64,000 nucleotides of DNA from an uncultured Collinsella sp. (lineage in GTDB: Bacteria; Actinomycetota; Coriobacteriia; Coriobacteriales; Coriobacteriaceae). The position numbers and the translations under genes are program-made. A model generated the notes under the pieces. It did not search any database, had not been told where the DNA came from, and worked only from the letters and a program-made list of their open reading frames with translations. Where the stretch lies: the NCBI GenBank assembly GCA_900540895.1, contig UQHV01000010.1, positions 1-64,000 on the forward strand. Direction: 5' to 3'. Position 1 is the first letter of the stretch; each line of letters starts with the position of its first letter. Positions 52,546-60,894 of this stretch are shown piece by piece.

Positions 52546-53514
52546 TTAGTACTGCTCGATGCCCATGTAGCGACGGACCTCGGGGCTGTGGTCGAAGACC
52601 TTGCCGCGGGCGGCGCGCAGCTCGCAGCTCATCGCATAGAAGAAGATCGGCTCCAGGTAAGAACGCACGCTGGCGGGCACGTCGCCCACGCCGTACTCGA
52701 GCGCGTCGAGCACCATAACCGTATCGGTATGCGTGTTGAGGAACGCCAACGCGCGCTCCTCCATGGGGCGACACTCGCCCGATCCGAGCTGCACAAAGTA
52801 GAACACACCGGGCTCGGTAGCCTCGAAGGGACCGTGGAAATACTCGCCGGAGTGGATGTAGCAGCAGTGCTGCCATTGCATCTCCATGAGCGAGCAGATC
52901 GCCATGGCGTAGGTCTGGCTAAAGTTGGGGCCGGAACCCAGGATATAGAAGAACTTATGCTGCTGGCAGAGCTCGGCAAAGCGATCGCCCAGCTCGGCGT
53001 TGACCTTCTCACGGGCAGCGGGCAACAGCGCATCCATCTGCTTAAGGCCGGTGTACATGTCAGCGAGCGCCTCGTAACCCTCCTGCTGGTCGAGCAGCTC
53101 GGCGGCGATCAGAGCGCCGATACCCTGAGGCACCTCGGTCTGCGGCACGCCCTCGCCCCAGGGGTAGACCCAGGTGGTCCACTTGCCGTTATCGATCTTG
53201 GAGCCCTCGCAGTCGGTGAGGGCAACGACCTCGGCGCCAGCGGCCAGCGCCATCTCGCAACCGTCGACGACCTCCTGCGTGTTGCCGCTGTGGCTGCAGG
53301 CAATAACGAGCGACTTCTCGCCAAGGCTCTTGGGGGCCATCAGGCAAAACTCGCGTGCCGTGTAGACCGTCGAGGTAAACGTGGTGGCCTCGCGCTTGAG
53401 CAGCTCGTTGGCCGGCATCAGGTCGATCATCGAACCGCCGCAGGCGATCCAAAAGACGTTCTCAATCTTGCCCTTGCGCTCGATAATTTCCTGAACCAGA
53501 TCGTGTGCGTTCAC
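52546..53514 (-). CDS. FrlB-like SIS-domain sugar-phosphate deglycase/isomerase
   Basis: 322 residues from GTG with AGGAGG upstream. Two SIS domains: FWIACGGSMIDLMPANELL, CSHSGNTQEVVDG (phosphosugar-binding Ser-rich loop) and a second with YILGSGPNFSQTYAMAICSL, and HSGEYFHGPFE. The C-terminus RRYMGIEQY resembles RRYYGG..EY of fructoselysine-6-P deglycase FrlB. It probably releases glucose-6-P from a phosphorylated Amadori or glycosylamine compound; an AgaS-type aldose-ketose isomerase is the alternative. Paralogue at 59821. Operator-like repeats lie upstream. Confidence 0.75.
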   Translation of the reverse strand: MNAHDLVQEIIERKGKIENVFWIACGGSMIDLMPANELLKREATTFTSTVYTAREFCLMAPKSLGEKSLVIACSHSGNTQEVVDGCEMALAAGAEVVALTDCEGSKIDNGKWTTWVYPWGEGVPQTEVPQGIGALIAAELLDQQEGYEALADMYTGLKQMDALLPAAREKVNAELGDRFAELCQQHKFFYILGSGPNFSQTYAMAICSLMEMQWQHCCYIHSGEYFHGPFEATEPGVFYFVQLGSGECRPMEERALAFLNTHTDTVMVLDALEYGVGDVPASVRSYLEPIFFYAMSCELRAARGKVFDHSPEVRRYMGIEQY

Positions 53515-53571
53515 GGTGATGCTCCTCCTTGTGTGGCGGCTTTGAACGACGGCAGCTCGTACCTGCGGTCA

Positions 53572-53649
53572 TTCTATGTTGTCCTATTTATAGCACGCAC
53601 GACGACGCCCGTGAAGCCATTTCACCAAACTTGTTCTATATTGTTCTAT
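53572..53649. promoter_or_regulatory. Pair of operator-like repeats upstream of the FrlB-like gene
   Basis: TTCTATGTTGTCCTAT (53572-53587) and TTCTATATTGTTCTAT (53634-53649) share 14 of 16 bases. They flank the region where the FrlB-like promoter should lie, just past the stop of the GntR gene at 53659. A GntR/UTRA repressor dimer on each site is a reasonable reading. Confidence 0.55.
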
Positions 53650-53658
53650 CTGTGGACG

Positions 53659-54414
53659 TTAGATGTCGAACACGTAGCGCGAGCCCACGATCTTTTGGCG
53701 TCCGAGCAGCAGGGGCCGCTCGCCCTCGTCGGTAAAGTACGCCTCCATATAGAAGAGCGGCTCGCCGACCGGCACCTCCAGCAGCGAGGCCGCCTGAGCA
53801 TCAGCAAGCGCAATCTCCACGGTACAGGGGTCGGACTTGAGCGGCGCGCGGCCCGAATGCTCGGCAACGAGCGCAAAGATGGAATTGTCCGTGAGGTCCT
53901 TGTCGGCAAGCGTCTGCAGATAGGGATGGTCGGCCAGCACAAAGGCGTTGTTCTCGAGCATGACGGGCACGCCGTCTGCCGTGCGCACGCGCTCGACAAC
54001 GATGAGCTCGCAGCCGGGTTCCACCCCAAAAAACGCCGCGTCCTCACGCGTCGCCGCAACCACCGTGCGCGACACCAGGCGTGCTCCGGCCACCATGTCG
54101 TTGGCGGCGCAACCCTCGGTAAAGCTCTGAACGTCGCCCTTCTGGCGAATCTTGCGCTTGAGCTTGGGCGCGCACACAAACGTGCCCCTCCCCTGCTGGC
54201 GGTTGAGATACCCCGCGCGCGACAGCTCCTCGATGGCGCGGCGCACGGTGATGCGTCCCACGCCGTAGTACTTCGCGAGCTCCATCTCGGAAGGAATGCG
54301 CGAGCCGGATGCGTACACGCCACGCGCGATCTCGCCCTTTAGGTCGTCCATTACCTGCTGGTACAGCGGCACGGCGGACACCTCAGTGCGCTCGGTTTTA
54401 TCGTCGGATGCCAT
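53659..54414 (-). CDS. GntR/HutC-family regulator with UTRA domain (1)
   Basis: 251 residues. N-terminal winged helix (LYQQVMDDLKGEIARGVYAS, SEMELAKYYGVGRITVRRAI, QGRGTFV) and C-terminal UTRA effector domain with VERVRTADGVPVMLENNAFV and YMEAYFTDEGERPLLLGRQK. UTRA binds a sugar-phosphate effector. It starts 3 bases from the end of recQ, and the FrlB-like gene follows 145 bases downstream with repeated sites between, so it probably represses that gene. Confidence 0.9.
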   Translation of the reverse strand: MASDDKTERTEVSAVPLYQQVMDDLKGEIARGVYASGSRIPSEMELAKYYGVGRITVRRAIEELSRAGYLNRQQGRGTFVCAPKLKRKIRQKGDVQSFTEGCAANDMVAGARLVSRTVVAATREDAAFFGVEPGCELIVVERVRTADGVPVMLENNAFVLADHPYLQTLADKDLTDNSIFALVAEHSGRAPLKSDPCTVEIALADAQAASLLEVPVGEPLFYMEAYFTDEGERPLLLGRQKIVGSRYVFDI

Positions 54415-54416
54415 CG

Positions 54417-56396
54417 TTACGCTCCATTCCGTGCATGCTCGGACTCAAACTCTTCAATCGCCGCCATAAACTGATCGCCAAAGGCGTCGGCCTTTTTCTC
54501 GCCGATGCCGTTGACCTGGATAAGCTCGTCGCGCGTCTGAGGGCGCAGACGGCACAGACCTCGCAGAGCCTTGTCGGAAAAGACCATGTACGGCGCCATC
54601 TCCAGCTCGGTCGAAATATCCTTGCGCAGGGCACGCAGGCGCTCGAACAGCTCGGCATCGTCACCCACGCGCGGGCGCTGATCCAGCTCGGCCTCCTCGC
54701 GCAGCAGATCCACCGCACGGCGGGCGCGGGCCGAGGCCTTGCGCTTGGACGCGCGACGCTTAACGGTAAAGGCAAACGCCTCGTCCTCGACCTCGCCGGC
54801 ACGCGGGCCCAGGCCAACGACCGGGTACTGCCCCTGCGAGGTAGCCAGATAACCGCGGCCGCACAGCTGGCCGATGATGTCCTTGATGCGCCCGACCGAT
54901 TCGCTCGACAGCTCACCGTAGCCGCGGTCCTCGTCCAGATGCATCTGACGAATGCGCTCGGTGTTGCCGCCGTGGAGCACGTCGGCGACCAGCGACTTGC
55001 CAAAGCGCATGGGACGCGTGGCCACATAGCGCACGGCAGCGCGGGCCATATCGGTGACGTCCTCGACTTCGAACTGCGTGAGGCAATTGCTGCAGTTGCC
55101 GCAGCCCTCGACGTCGTCCATGGCGGTGCCGCCCGTACCGGCCGCGGCATGCTCGGCCGCGACCTCGTCGCCAAAGTAGCGCAGCATGTATTCGCGCAGG
55201 CAGCCGGTGGTATTGCAGTAGCCCTCCATCTGGCTGAGCAGACGATATCGATTCTGGAGCGCCCACGCGCGCTGCTCGTCGTCGAGCGCCTCATCGGCAG
55301 CATCGCCGCGATCGATCAGAAAGCGACGCATGCGAAAATCGTTGCCGTTCCACAGCAGGTGGCAGCTGGCCGGGTCGCCGTCGCGGCCGGCGCGGCCCGC
55401 CTCCTGGTAGTAGGCCTCGATGCTCTCGGGCACGTTGTTGTGGATAACGTAGCGCACGTTGGGCTTGTCGATGCCCATGCCAAAGGCGTTGGTGGCAACC
55501 ATCACCTGGATATCATCGTCGATAAAGGCGCGCTGGCTTTGGCGGCGGGCGTCGTTACCCATGCCGGCATGGTAGCGGCCAACGCGAATGCCGCTGGGGC
55601 CCAGCGCCTCGGCAAGCTCACCTGCCAGCGCATCGACCGTCTTGCGGGTCGAGCAATACACGATGCCGCTCTCGCCCGAATGCGCGATCACATAGTCGCG
55701 CACCCACGCTGCCTTGGCTTTGTCGCCCATCTCCTCGCAGCCAAAGTAGAGGTTCTTGCGATCGAAGCCCGTCACCACCGTCGCGGGGTTTTGCAGACCG
55801 AGCATCTGCTGAATATCCGTGCGCACACGCTCGGTCGCCGTAGCGGTAAAGGCCGCCACGATGGGGCGCTGCGGCAGGGAATCGATGAACTCGCGAATCT
55901 GCAGGTAGGCGGGGCGAAAATCCTGGCCCCATTGGCTCACGCAGTGGGCCTCGTCAATGGCCACGAGCGGCACGCCAATGCCGCCGTCCGCTGCGGCCTC
56001 CTGCGCAAAGGCCAAAAAGCGCGGCTCGAGCAGGCGCTCGGGCGCCACGTACATAAGCTGGTAGCGGCCCTCGCGCGCCCGCTTGAGCACGGTGTTTTGC
56101 TGGGCCGGAGTAAGGCTGGAGTTGAGATAGCTGGGGCGCGCACCCGCCGCGAGCAGCGCGCGGGTCTGGTCCTCCATAAGCGACAGCAGCGGACTTACCA
56201 CAAAGGTGATGCCGGGCAGCATGAGCGCGGGCACCTGGTAGCAAATGGACTTGCCGGCGCCCGTGGGCATAACGCCCAGCGCATCGCGACCGGCAAGGAT
56301 CGCATCGACCATGCGGTCCTGTCCCGGGCGAAACGAGGTGTAGCCAAAATAGGCGCCGAGCGTATCGAGCGCCAGCTGCTGCATGCTATCGGTCAT
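54417..56396 (-). CDS. recQ: ATP-dependent DNA helicase RecQ
   Basis: 659 residues. Walker A MPTGAGKSICYQ (about 39-50), DEAH box (IDEAHCVSQWGQDFRP), motif VI GRAGRDGDP, a RecQ zinc-binding Cys set (CGNCSNC), an RQC winged helix and a C-terminal HRDC domain (about 580-655). Unwinds DNA in recombination and repair. It sits between two GntR regulators and is not obviously related to the sugar genes. Confidence 0.95.
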   Translation of the reverse strand: MTDSMQQLALDTLGAYFGYTSFRPGQDRMVDAILAGRDALGVMPTGAGKSICYQVPALMLPGITFVVSPLLSLMEDQTRALLAAGARPSYLNSSLTPAQQNTVLKRAREGRYQLMYVAPERLLEPRFLAFAQEAAADGGIGVPLVAIDEAHCVSQWGQDFRPAYLQIREFIDSLPQRPIVAAFTATATERVRTDIQQMLGLQNPATVVTGFDRKNLYFGCEEMGDKAKAAWVRDYVIAHSGESGIVYCSTRKTVDALAGELAEALGPSGIRVGRYHAGMGNDARRQSQRAFIDDDIQVMVATNAFGMGIDKPNVRYVIHNNVPESIEAYYQEAGRAGRDGDPASCHLLWNGNDFRMRRFLIDRGDAADEALDDEQRAWALQNRYRLLSQMEGYCNTTGCLREYMLRYFGDEVAAEHAAAGTGGTAMDDVEGCGNCSNCLTQFEVEDVTDMARAAVRYVATRPMRFGKSLVADVLHGGNTERIRQMHLDEDRGYGELSSESVGRIKDIIGQLCGRGYLATSQGQYPVVGLGPRAGEVEDEAFAFTVKRRASKRKASARARRAVDLLREEAELDQRPRVGDDAELFERLRALRKDISTELEMAPYMVFSDKALRGLCRLRPQTRDELIQVNGIGEKKADAFGDQFMAAIEEFESEHARNGA

Positions 56397-56486
56397 GGTT
56401 TCCTAACGTCCAAGTCATCTGCCGCCGATTATACGCCGCCACGCGGACCGGTGCCGCCCGGCTGTCAGCCACGCTCATTCTGTGGG

Positions 56487-56542
56487 TAGTCATTGGGGAC
56501 GTTCTTGAATGACTAGTCGTTTAAGAACGTCCCCAATGACTA
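56487..56542. repeat. REP-like palindrome GTCATTGGGGACGTTCTT
   Basis: TAGTCATTGGGGACGTTCTT and its exact inverse AAGAACGTCCCCAATGACTA surround GAATGACTAGTCGTTT, in which CGACTAGTCG-like bases pair again. The right arm recurs at 34045-34069. GGGGACGTTCT-type palindromes resemble REP units mobilised by Y1 (RAYT) transposases, though no such gene is in the window. Confidence 0.75.
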
Positions 56543-56574
56543 TCTTTACAAGCGCGCAAACGTCGCTGGTTGAG

Positions 56575-56690
56575 CATAAGTCAGCGAAAACGCCCCTAAG
56601 CGAGCAAGGTGACGTGAAAGAGGAGGGAAGCGTACTTTGGGTACGCGACCGACGATTGAACGTCAGATTGCCGCTTAGGGGCGTTTGCAG
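56575..56690. repeat. Dispersed hairpin repeat, copy 2
   Basis: AAACGCCCCTAAGCG pairs with CGCTTAGGGGCGTTT, and GACGTGAAAGAGGAG...GCGTACTTTGGGTACGC then GACGATTGAACGTC forms the inner part. The core matches 30731-30776. Located past the gntR2 stop at 56728, where it could also act as a transcript end. Confidence 0.7.
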
Positions 56691-56727
56691 CGTCGAGCCG
56701 TTACGCGGTTTGGTAAAACCGCGTAAC

Positions 56728-57447
56728 TTACATGACCATGACGTAGCGCGATCCCACGTAGTACTGCTTACCCATCAGGACCGGTTCGCCATTGGGACCG
56801 ATAAAGCCGGCGCGCAGGTTGAGCAGCGGATCGTGCGGAGCGATGCCCAGCTCGGCCGCCTGCTCAGCGCTGGCACGAACGGCCTCGACCGTGCGGTAGC
56901 CAACCGAGACAATCGGCGTTCCGCCAACACGCTCGACCTCGGCAAAAATCGACTTGTCCTCAAGATCGGCCGTCAACAGCTCACGGTAGGCGTCAAACGG
57001 CACAAAGATGTTCTCCTCAAAGATGGGCTCGCCGTCGGCCGTACGCACGCGCTTGATATGCAGCAGCAGCGCATCCTTCTGCAGGCCAAAGAACTCCATC
57101 TCGTTTTGGCGCGCCGGAACGATCTGGCGATCGATCACGTGCGCACCGGCCTTCATGCCGTTGCCGGCACACAGCGCGGTAAACGTCTGCAGCGTCGAGG
57201 CGTGAAACTGGCGGTTGATGTGCGGCGTGGAGACAAAGGTGCCACGGCCCTGCTGCTTAACCAGGTAGCCATCGGAGCACAGCTCCTCGACGGCGCGGCG
57301 CACCGTAATGCGGCTCACGTCGTACTGCTCGGCTAGCTCAAACTCGGACGGAATACGCTCCTTGGGTGCATAAACACCTTTCTCGATCGCATCCTTGATT
57401 TCGTCGTAAATCTGCTGGTAAAGCGGTGCATTTTTGGGCGCAGGCAT
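56728..57447 (-). CDS. GntR/HutC-family regulator with UTRA domain (2)
   Basis: 239 residues. N-terminal GntR winged helix (LYQQIYDEIKDAIEKGVYAP, SEFELAEQYDVSRITVRRAV, QGRGTFV) and C-terminal UTRA domain with IKRVRTADGEPIFEENIFVP and NLRAGFIGPNGEPVLMGKQY. About 45% similar in outline to regulator 1. The ACGTN5ACGT motif in its own upstream region also occurs at the PTS promoter, so it probably autoregulates and controls the PTS operon. The upstream stretch also holds leader repeat copy B. Confidence 0.9.
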   Translation of the reverse strand: MPAPKNAPLYQQIYDEIKDAIEKGVYAPKERIPSEFELAEQYDVSRITVRRAVEELCSDGYLVKQQGRGTFVSTPHINRQFHASTLQTFTALCAGNGMKAGAHVIDRQIVPARQNEMEFFGLQKDALLLHIKRVRTADGEPIFEENIFVPFDAYRELLTADLEDKSIFAEVERVGGTPIVSVGYRTVEAVRASAEQAAELGIAPHDPLLNLRAGFIGPNGEPVLMGKQYYVGSRYVMVM

Positions 57448-57484
57448 ATCTAATAACTCTTATCGAAATATCGAAATAACTAAT

Positions 57485-57497
57485 ACGTATATAACGT
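57485..57497. promoter_or_regulatory. ACGT-N5-ACGT operator candidate upstream of gntR2
   Basis: ACGTATATAACGT, 38 bases before the gntR2 start codon in an AT-rich stretch. The same motif with different spacer bases lies over the PTS promoter at 63638-63650. Confidence 0.5.
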
Positions 57498-57540
57498 CTA
57501 GTTTCATATTACCTCATAATGATAAAACGATACACCCTCC

Positions 57541-57587
57541 CTACCAAAAAGCGACAGCTTCATTTTGGTAGGTTTTATCTGGGCAAA
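57541..57587 (-). repeat. Leader repeat, copy B (upstream of gntR2)
   Basis: On the minus strand TTTGCCCAGATAAAACC then TACCAAAATGAAGCTGTCGC and TTTTTGGTAGG. Relative to copy A the stem changes G to A on one side and C to T on the other, preserving the pair. Same orientation relative to the downstream gene as copies A and C. Confidence 0.8.
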
Positions 57588-57666
57588 CGAGAGCCTCTCG
57601 AAAGCAACGGGGCTTTCGGGGGGCTCGTTCGGATGGGTTGCGCAGGACCGGCAAAATGCCAATACC

Positions 57667-58674
57667 CTACTTGCCGTCGTCCTGCTGCAGGCTGTCCTGT
57701 TCGCTGAGGCGCGCCTGCCTGCTGGCCATGCGTGCGGGCTTGTCGGGATCGGGAACGGCCGTGGGCATGGGCTCGTCGACATGACCACCCCACCAGCCGC
57801 CCACAAAGTTGAGCGTGTGGAACACATTGATCACGGCGCCGGAATCAACGTCGCACACCAGCTTGATAATGTCCTGACTCTCGTAGGTCGAGACAACGGT
57901 GTTCAGCAGGTACATCTTTTCGCGGCTATATCCGCCGACGACCTCGGCGCAGCTAATGCCGTGCTGAAAATGGTTTACGTAGGCAGTCATGACCTCGTCT
58001 GCCTTACGCGTCGTGATCTGCAGCGTCACGCGATCGTAGCGACGATAGAAACTGTCGATGGTCTTGGTCGAAATAAACTGGAACACGATGGAATACGCCG
58101 CCTTGTCCCAGCCAAACATAAAGCCAAAGATCGCCAGGATAAAGCAGTTGAAACCAAAGATGACGCCCCAGATGGTCTTGCCCGTGTGGTTGGAAACCCA
58201 CAGCGCGATAAAGTCGGTGCCGCCGGTGGATGCGCCGGATTTAAGTGCGATGGCAGCGCCCAGACCCGAGACCACGCCGCCAAAAATGATGAGCATGATC
58301 TTGTCGCCCAAAAATGGAGCGAAGTGAAAGACGTTGAGGAACAGCGACGAGAGCACGACCTGCATCATCGAGAAGATGACGAAGCGCTTGCTAATGCCGC
58401 TCCAACATAGGAGCGCCACGGGGATGTTGAGCGCGAGCATGCCGAGCGAGATGTCGATATGAACGCCACCCAGCGAGGTAACGCGATCGAGTAGGACCGC
58501 GACGCCGGTAAGACCGCTCGGAAGCAGGTCGGCGGGCTGAATGAACGCCTGGATCAGAAATGTCTGGAGAACGGCGGAAATGGTGACCGCCACAGCAGTG
58601 ATGGCGCGGCGGACGATGGTGAGGCGGCCGAGCACGAGCACTCGGTCCGTGAGCTGATCGATGGCGTTCGCCAC
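57667..58674 (-). CDS. YitT family membrane protein
   Basis: 335 residues from GTG 58674 with AAAGGAG upstream. Five to six helices (about 20-190) of the YitT/DUF161 type with SGLTGVAVLLDRVT and SGASTGGTDFIALWV, then a cytoplasmic DUF2179 domain (about 200-285) with DRVTLQITTRKADEVM and FHTLNFVGGWW. A polar C-terminal tail follows. Function unknown; no evidence ties it to the sugar genes beyond proximity. Confidence 0.9.
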   Translation of the reverse strand: MANAIDQLTDRVLVLGRLTIVRRAITAVAVTISAVLQTFLIQAFIQPADLLPSGLTGVAVLLDRVTSLGGVHIDISLGMLALNIPVALLCWSGISKRFVIFSMMQVVLSSLFLNVFHFAPFLGDKIMLIIFGGVVSGLGAAIALKSGASTGGTDFIALWVSNHTGKTIWGVIFGFNCFILAIFGFMFGWDKAAYSIVFQFISTKTIDSFYRRYDRVTLQITTRKADEVMTAYVNHFQHGISCAEVVGGYSREKMYLLNTVVSTYESQDIIKLVCDVDSGAVINVFHTLNFVGGWWGGHVDEPMPTAVPDPDKPARMASRQARLSEQDSLQQDDGK

Positions 58675-58812
58675 GGAGGCTCCTTTCGAAGGCAAATCTA
58701 GTTGTGGGGCATGCCCGCGATTGTAGCATGGAGCGTGCGGGGGCGCTTCAATTCACCCTCTCCCGACAACCAAAGCGAGACCAGCAACCCCACGACCAAA
58801 GGCCCAAATTAC

Positions 58813-58931
58813 AAGTGAGTAGACTTTACGCGACCTGCAGAGCACACCCAAAACCGCCACCCCTGTGACCTGCGGTTTTACAAAGGAAGATATGCATTGT
58901 GCTCGGCCTGCGCCAAAAAGTCTACTCACTT
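58813..58931. repeat. Large palindrome between YitT and HAD genes
   Basis: AAGTGAGTAGACTTT (58813-58827) is exactly inverted at 58917-58931. The pairing continues imperfectly (GCGACCTGCAGAGCACA with TGTGCTCGGCCTGCGC), and the centre has an inner hairpin AAAACCGC/GCGGTTTT. Main content of the 354-base gap; no gene seen. Confidence 0.8.
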
Positions 58932-59028
58932 AGTCCGAATCGAAGCCAAACGGATCAAAATCTAAACCAAATTGAGCCAGTCCACCGCAAAAAACGTTTG
59001 AACCCGTGCTTCTCGCGGCGGATTGACA

Positions 59029-59658
59029 CTACAAAGCGGCCAAAATGTCGGTCAAATTATCGATAACGGCATCGGCTCGCGATTGATCGAGGTTAACGCC
59101 CTCGTGCGGACGCAGCGCCAGGACGCGGGCGCCGGAGCGCTTGCCGGCCTCGATACCCAAAGGCGAATCCTCGATCACCAGGCACTCAGCGGGCTCCACG
59201 CCCAGCGCCTCCATGGCGCGCTGGTAGATCTCGGGGTCGGGCTTAAACGCACTGCACTCGTGACCGCTGATGGTGTAGTCCAGCACATCGGCGATACCGG
59301 CAATCTCTACCAGCTCGTCAATGAGCTCGCGATAGGACGAGCTCGCGATGGCGCACTTCACGCCGCGCTCGTGCAGCTCACGCATCACCGGCTCCGTCTG
59401 CTCGTTGAGCAGCTCGGCATACGGAACGGGATGGTCCGGGCTATAGACCTGCTTGTACTCAACGCGCAGGCGCTCGCGCAGCTCAACATCGTCGGGCACC
59501 AGCGCCTCCCAAATGGCAGGCTCGTTAGACCCCGAAAGATCGGGGATCTCGTCAAAGTGGAACCCCTTCTCTTCCATAAACGCCACGCGGCGACGGTTGT
59601 AGAACCACTCGGTATCGACCAGCACGCCGTCCATATCAAACAGCACTGCCTTGATCAT
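59029..59658 (-). CDS. HAD-superfamily phosphatase/beta-phosphoglucomutase-like protein
   Basis: 209 residues from ATG 59658 with GGGAGGAG upstream. DMDGVLVDTEWFY (8-20) with the two catalytic Asp, ASSSYRELI motif II Ser/Thr, Lys in FKPDPEIY and EDSPLGIEAG motif IV. The alpha-helical cap between residues 16 and 85 places it in subfamily IA. It probably acts on a sugar phosphate made by the neighbouring PTS/SIS genes or on a side product. Confidence 0.88.
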   Translation of the reverse strand: MIKAVLFDMDGVLVDTEWFYNRRRVAFMEEKGFHFDEIPDLSGSNEPAIWEALVPDDVELRERLRVEYKQVYSPDHPVPYAELLNEQTEPVMRELHERGVKCAIASSSYRELIDELVEIAGIADVLDYTISGHECSAFKPDPEIYQRAMEALGVEPAECLVIEDSPLGIEAGKRSGARVLALRPHEGVNLDQSRADAVIDNLTDILAAL

Positions 59659-59674
59659 ACGCATCTCCTCCCAC

Positions 59675-59718
59675 CTGCCAAAAAGGGACAGGTTTATTTT
59701 GGTAGGTTTTATCTGAGG
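59675..59718 (-). repeat. Leader repeat, copy C (upstream of the HAD gene)
   Basis: On the minus strand CAGATAAAACC then TACCAAAATAAACCTGTCCC and TTTTTGGCAGG, directly followed by the HAD gene's GGGAGGAG ribosome site. Stem has one A-C mismatch relative to copy A. Confidence 0.8.
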
Positions 59719-59752
59719 TTTTGTGGCGCGAGGGATACGCCCTCCCCAGAGC

Positions 59753-59789
59753 AAAAAAAAGGGGACGGGGCGCAAACCCCATCCCCTTT
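59753..59789 (-). terminator. Terminator of the PTS-deglycase operon
   Basis: On the minus strand AAGGGGATGGGG and CCCCGTCCCCTT pair (one G-T) around TTTGCG, followed by TTTTTTTT. It lies 32 bases after the SIS gene stop. Confidence 0.9.
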
Positions 59790-59820
59790 CAATCAACCCG
59801 TAAGGTTTACTTACTTGTGA

Positions 59821-60804
59821 TTAGTAGGAAAGCTTCCACATGTAGCGACGCATGGTCAGCGGGTGCTGGCGGGCCTCGGCGATCTGGTTGCCGTACTCAC
59901 GCATAACGGCGAGGTGCAGCAGCGGGTTGAAGTAGGTGACAACGCTCGCGGGCACGGCGTCAGCCAGGCCGTAGTCCTTGGAGTCGATCAGAGCGACCTT
60001 GGCGCCCATGCGCTTAAGGAAGGTGAGGGCGCGGGCGTCCATCGGACGGGTAGCGCCATCGGACATGAAGAAGACGTAGGGCTTACCCTCGGTGGAAACC
60101 TCGAACGGGCCGTGGAAGTACTCGCCGGTGTTGTAGGCGGCGGCGTCGATCCACTGCATCTCGGTGAACAGGAAGGCGGCGTGAGAATAAGCCATCTTCT
60201 CGGAGGCACCGGAAGCCATGAAGTAGATCATCTTGTCATCCTTGAAGTCCTCGGCGAACTTCTTGGCGAGCTTCTTGCAGGACTGAGCGGCGTTCTCGCA
60301 GAGCTCGAAGACGTTGGTGAGGCCGGTGATCATGTCCTCGTAGTGGTCATAGCCCTCGGTCTGCTGAAGGATCTCGACAGCAAGAGCGATGGCGTAGCCG
60401 GGCTTCTCGCACTTGGCAGCGAAGTTGGCGTGGAAGCCGTGAACGATGACGTAGTCAGCGTCGACGGTCAGAGCGGAGCCAGCCTTGTTGGTGAGGGAGA
60501 CGACCGGGCAGTTGTGCTTCTTGGCGGTCTTGTTGGCCTCGACGGTCTCGGGCGTGGAGCCACCGAGGGAGCAGGTGATCACGAAGGTGTGCTCGTTGAC
60601 CCAGGAAGGCGTGTCGTAGTTGAACTCGTTAGCAGTGAAGATCTGAACGTTCAGCTTGTCCGTGTTGTTGGCCAGGAAGTACTTGGCGGGGTAAAGGTCG
60701 GACATGGAAGCACCGCAGCCGACGAAGGCGACGCTGTGAATCTCGTGGTTGGACAGGACGTCAGCGACGATCTGCTTAGGGAGGTTAAGGTCGATCTCGT
60801 ACAT
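59821..60804 (-). CDS. FrlB-like SIS-domain deglycase of the PTS operon
   Basis: 327 residues; ATG 60804 is placed 9 bases after AAGGA, better than the ATG nine bases upstream which abuts it. Two SIS domains: VAFVGCGASMSDLYPAKYFL, ITCSLGGSTPETVEA and YFMASGASEKMAYSHAAFLF, NTGEYFHGPFE, ending RRYMWKLSY. Closest in layout to fructoselysine/glucoselysine-6-P deglycases (FrlB, GfrE/GfrF). It is the last gene of a mannose-type PTS operon, as in Salmonella gfr, so the substrate is probably an imported phosphorylated Amadori compound. AgaS-type chemistry is the alternative. Confidence 0.75.
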   Translation of the reverse strand: MYEIDLNLPKQIVADVLSNHEIHSVAFVGCGASMSDLYPAKYFLANNTDKLNVQIFTANEFNYDTPSWVNEHTFVITCSLGGSTPETVEANKTAKKHNCPVVSLTNKAGSALTVDADYVIVHGFHANFAAKCEKPGYAIALAVEILQQTEGYDHYEDMITGLTNVFELCENAAQSCKKLAKKFAEDFKDDKMIYFMASGASEKMAYSHAAFLFTEMQWIDAAAYNTGEYFHGPFEVSTEGKPYVFFMSDGATRPMDARALTFLKRMGAKVALIDSKDYGLADAVPASVVTYFNPLLHLAVMREYGNQIAEARQHPLTMRRYMWKLSY

Positions 60805-60894
60805 CTGACACATTCCTTTCAATTTTTGCGGCGCCACATTGCCGGGCGCTCGCAGGGTTACCGTGGTTTGGACCGAGTCGCCGGCCCGTTGAGG

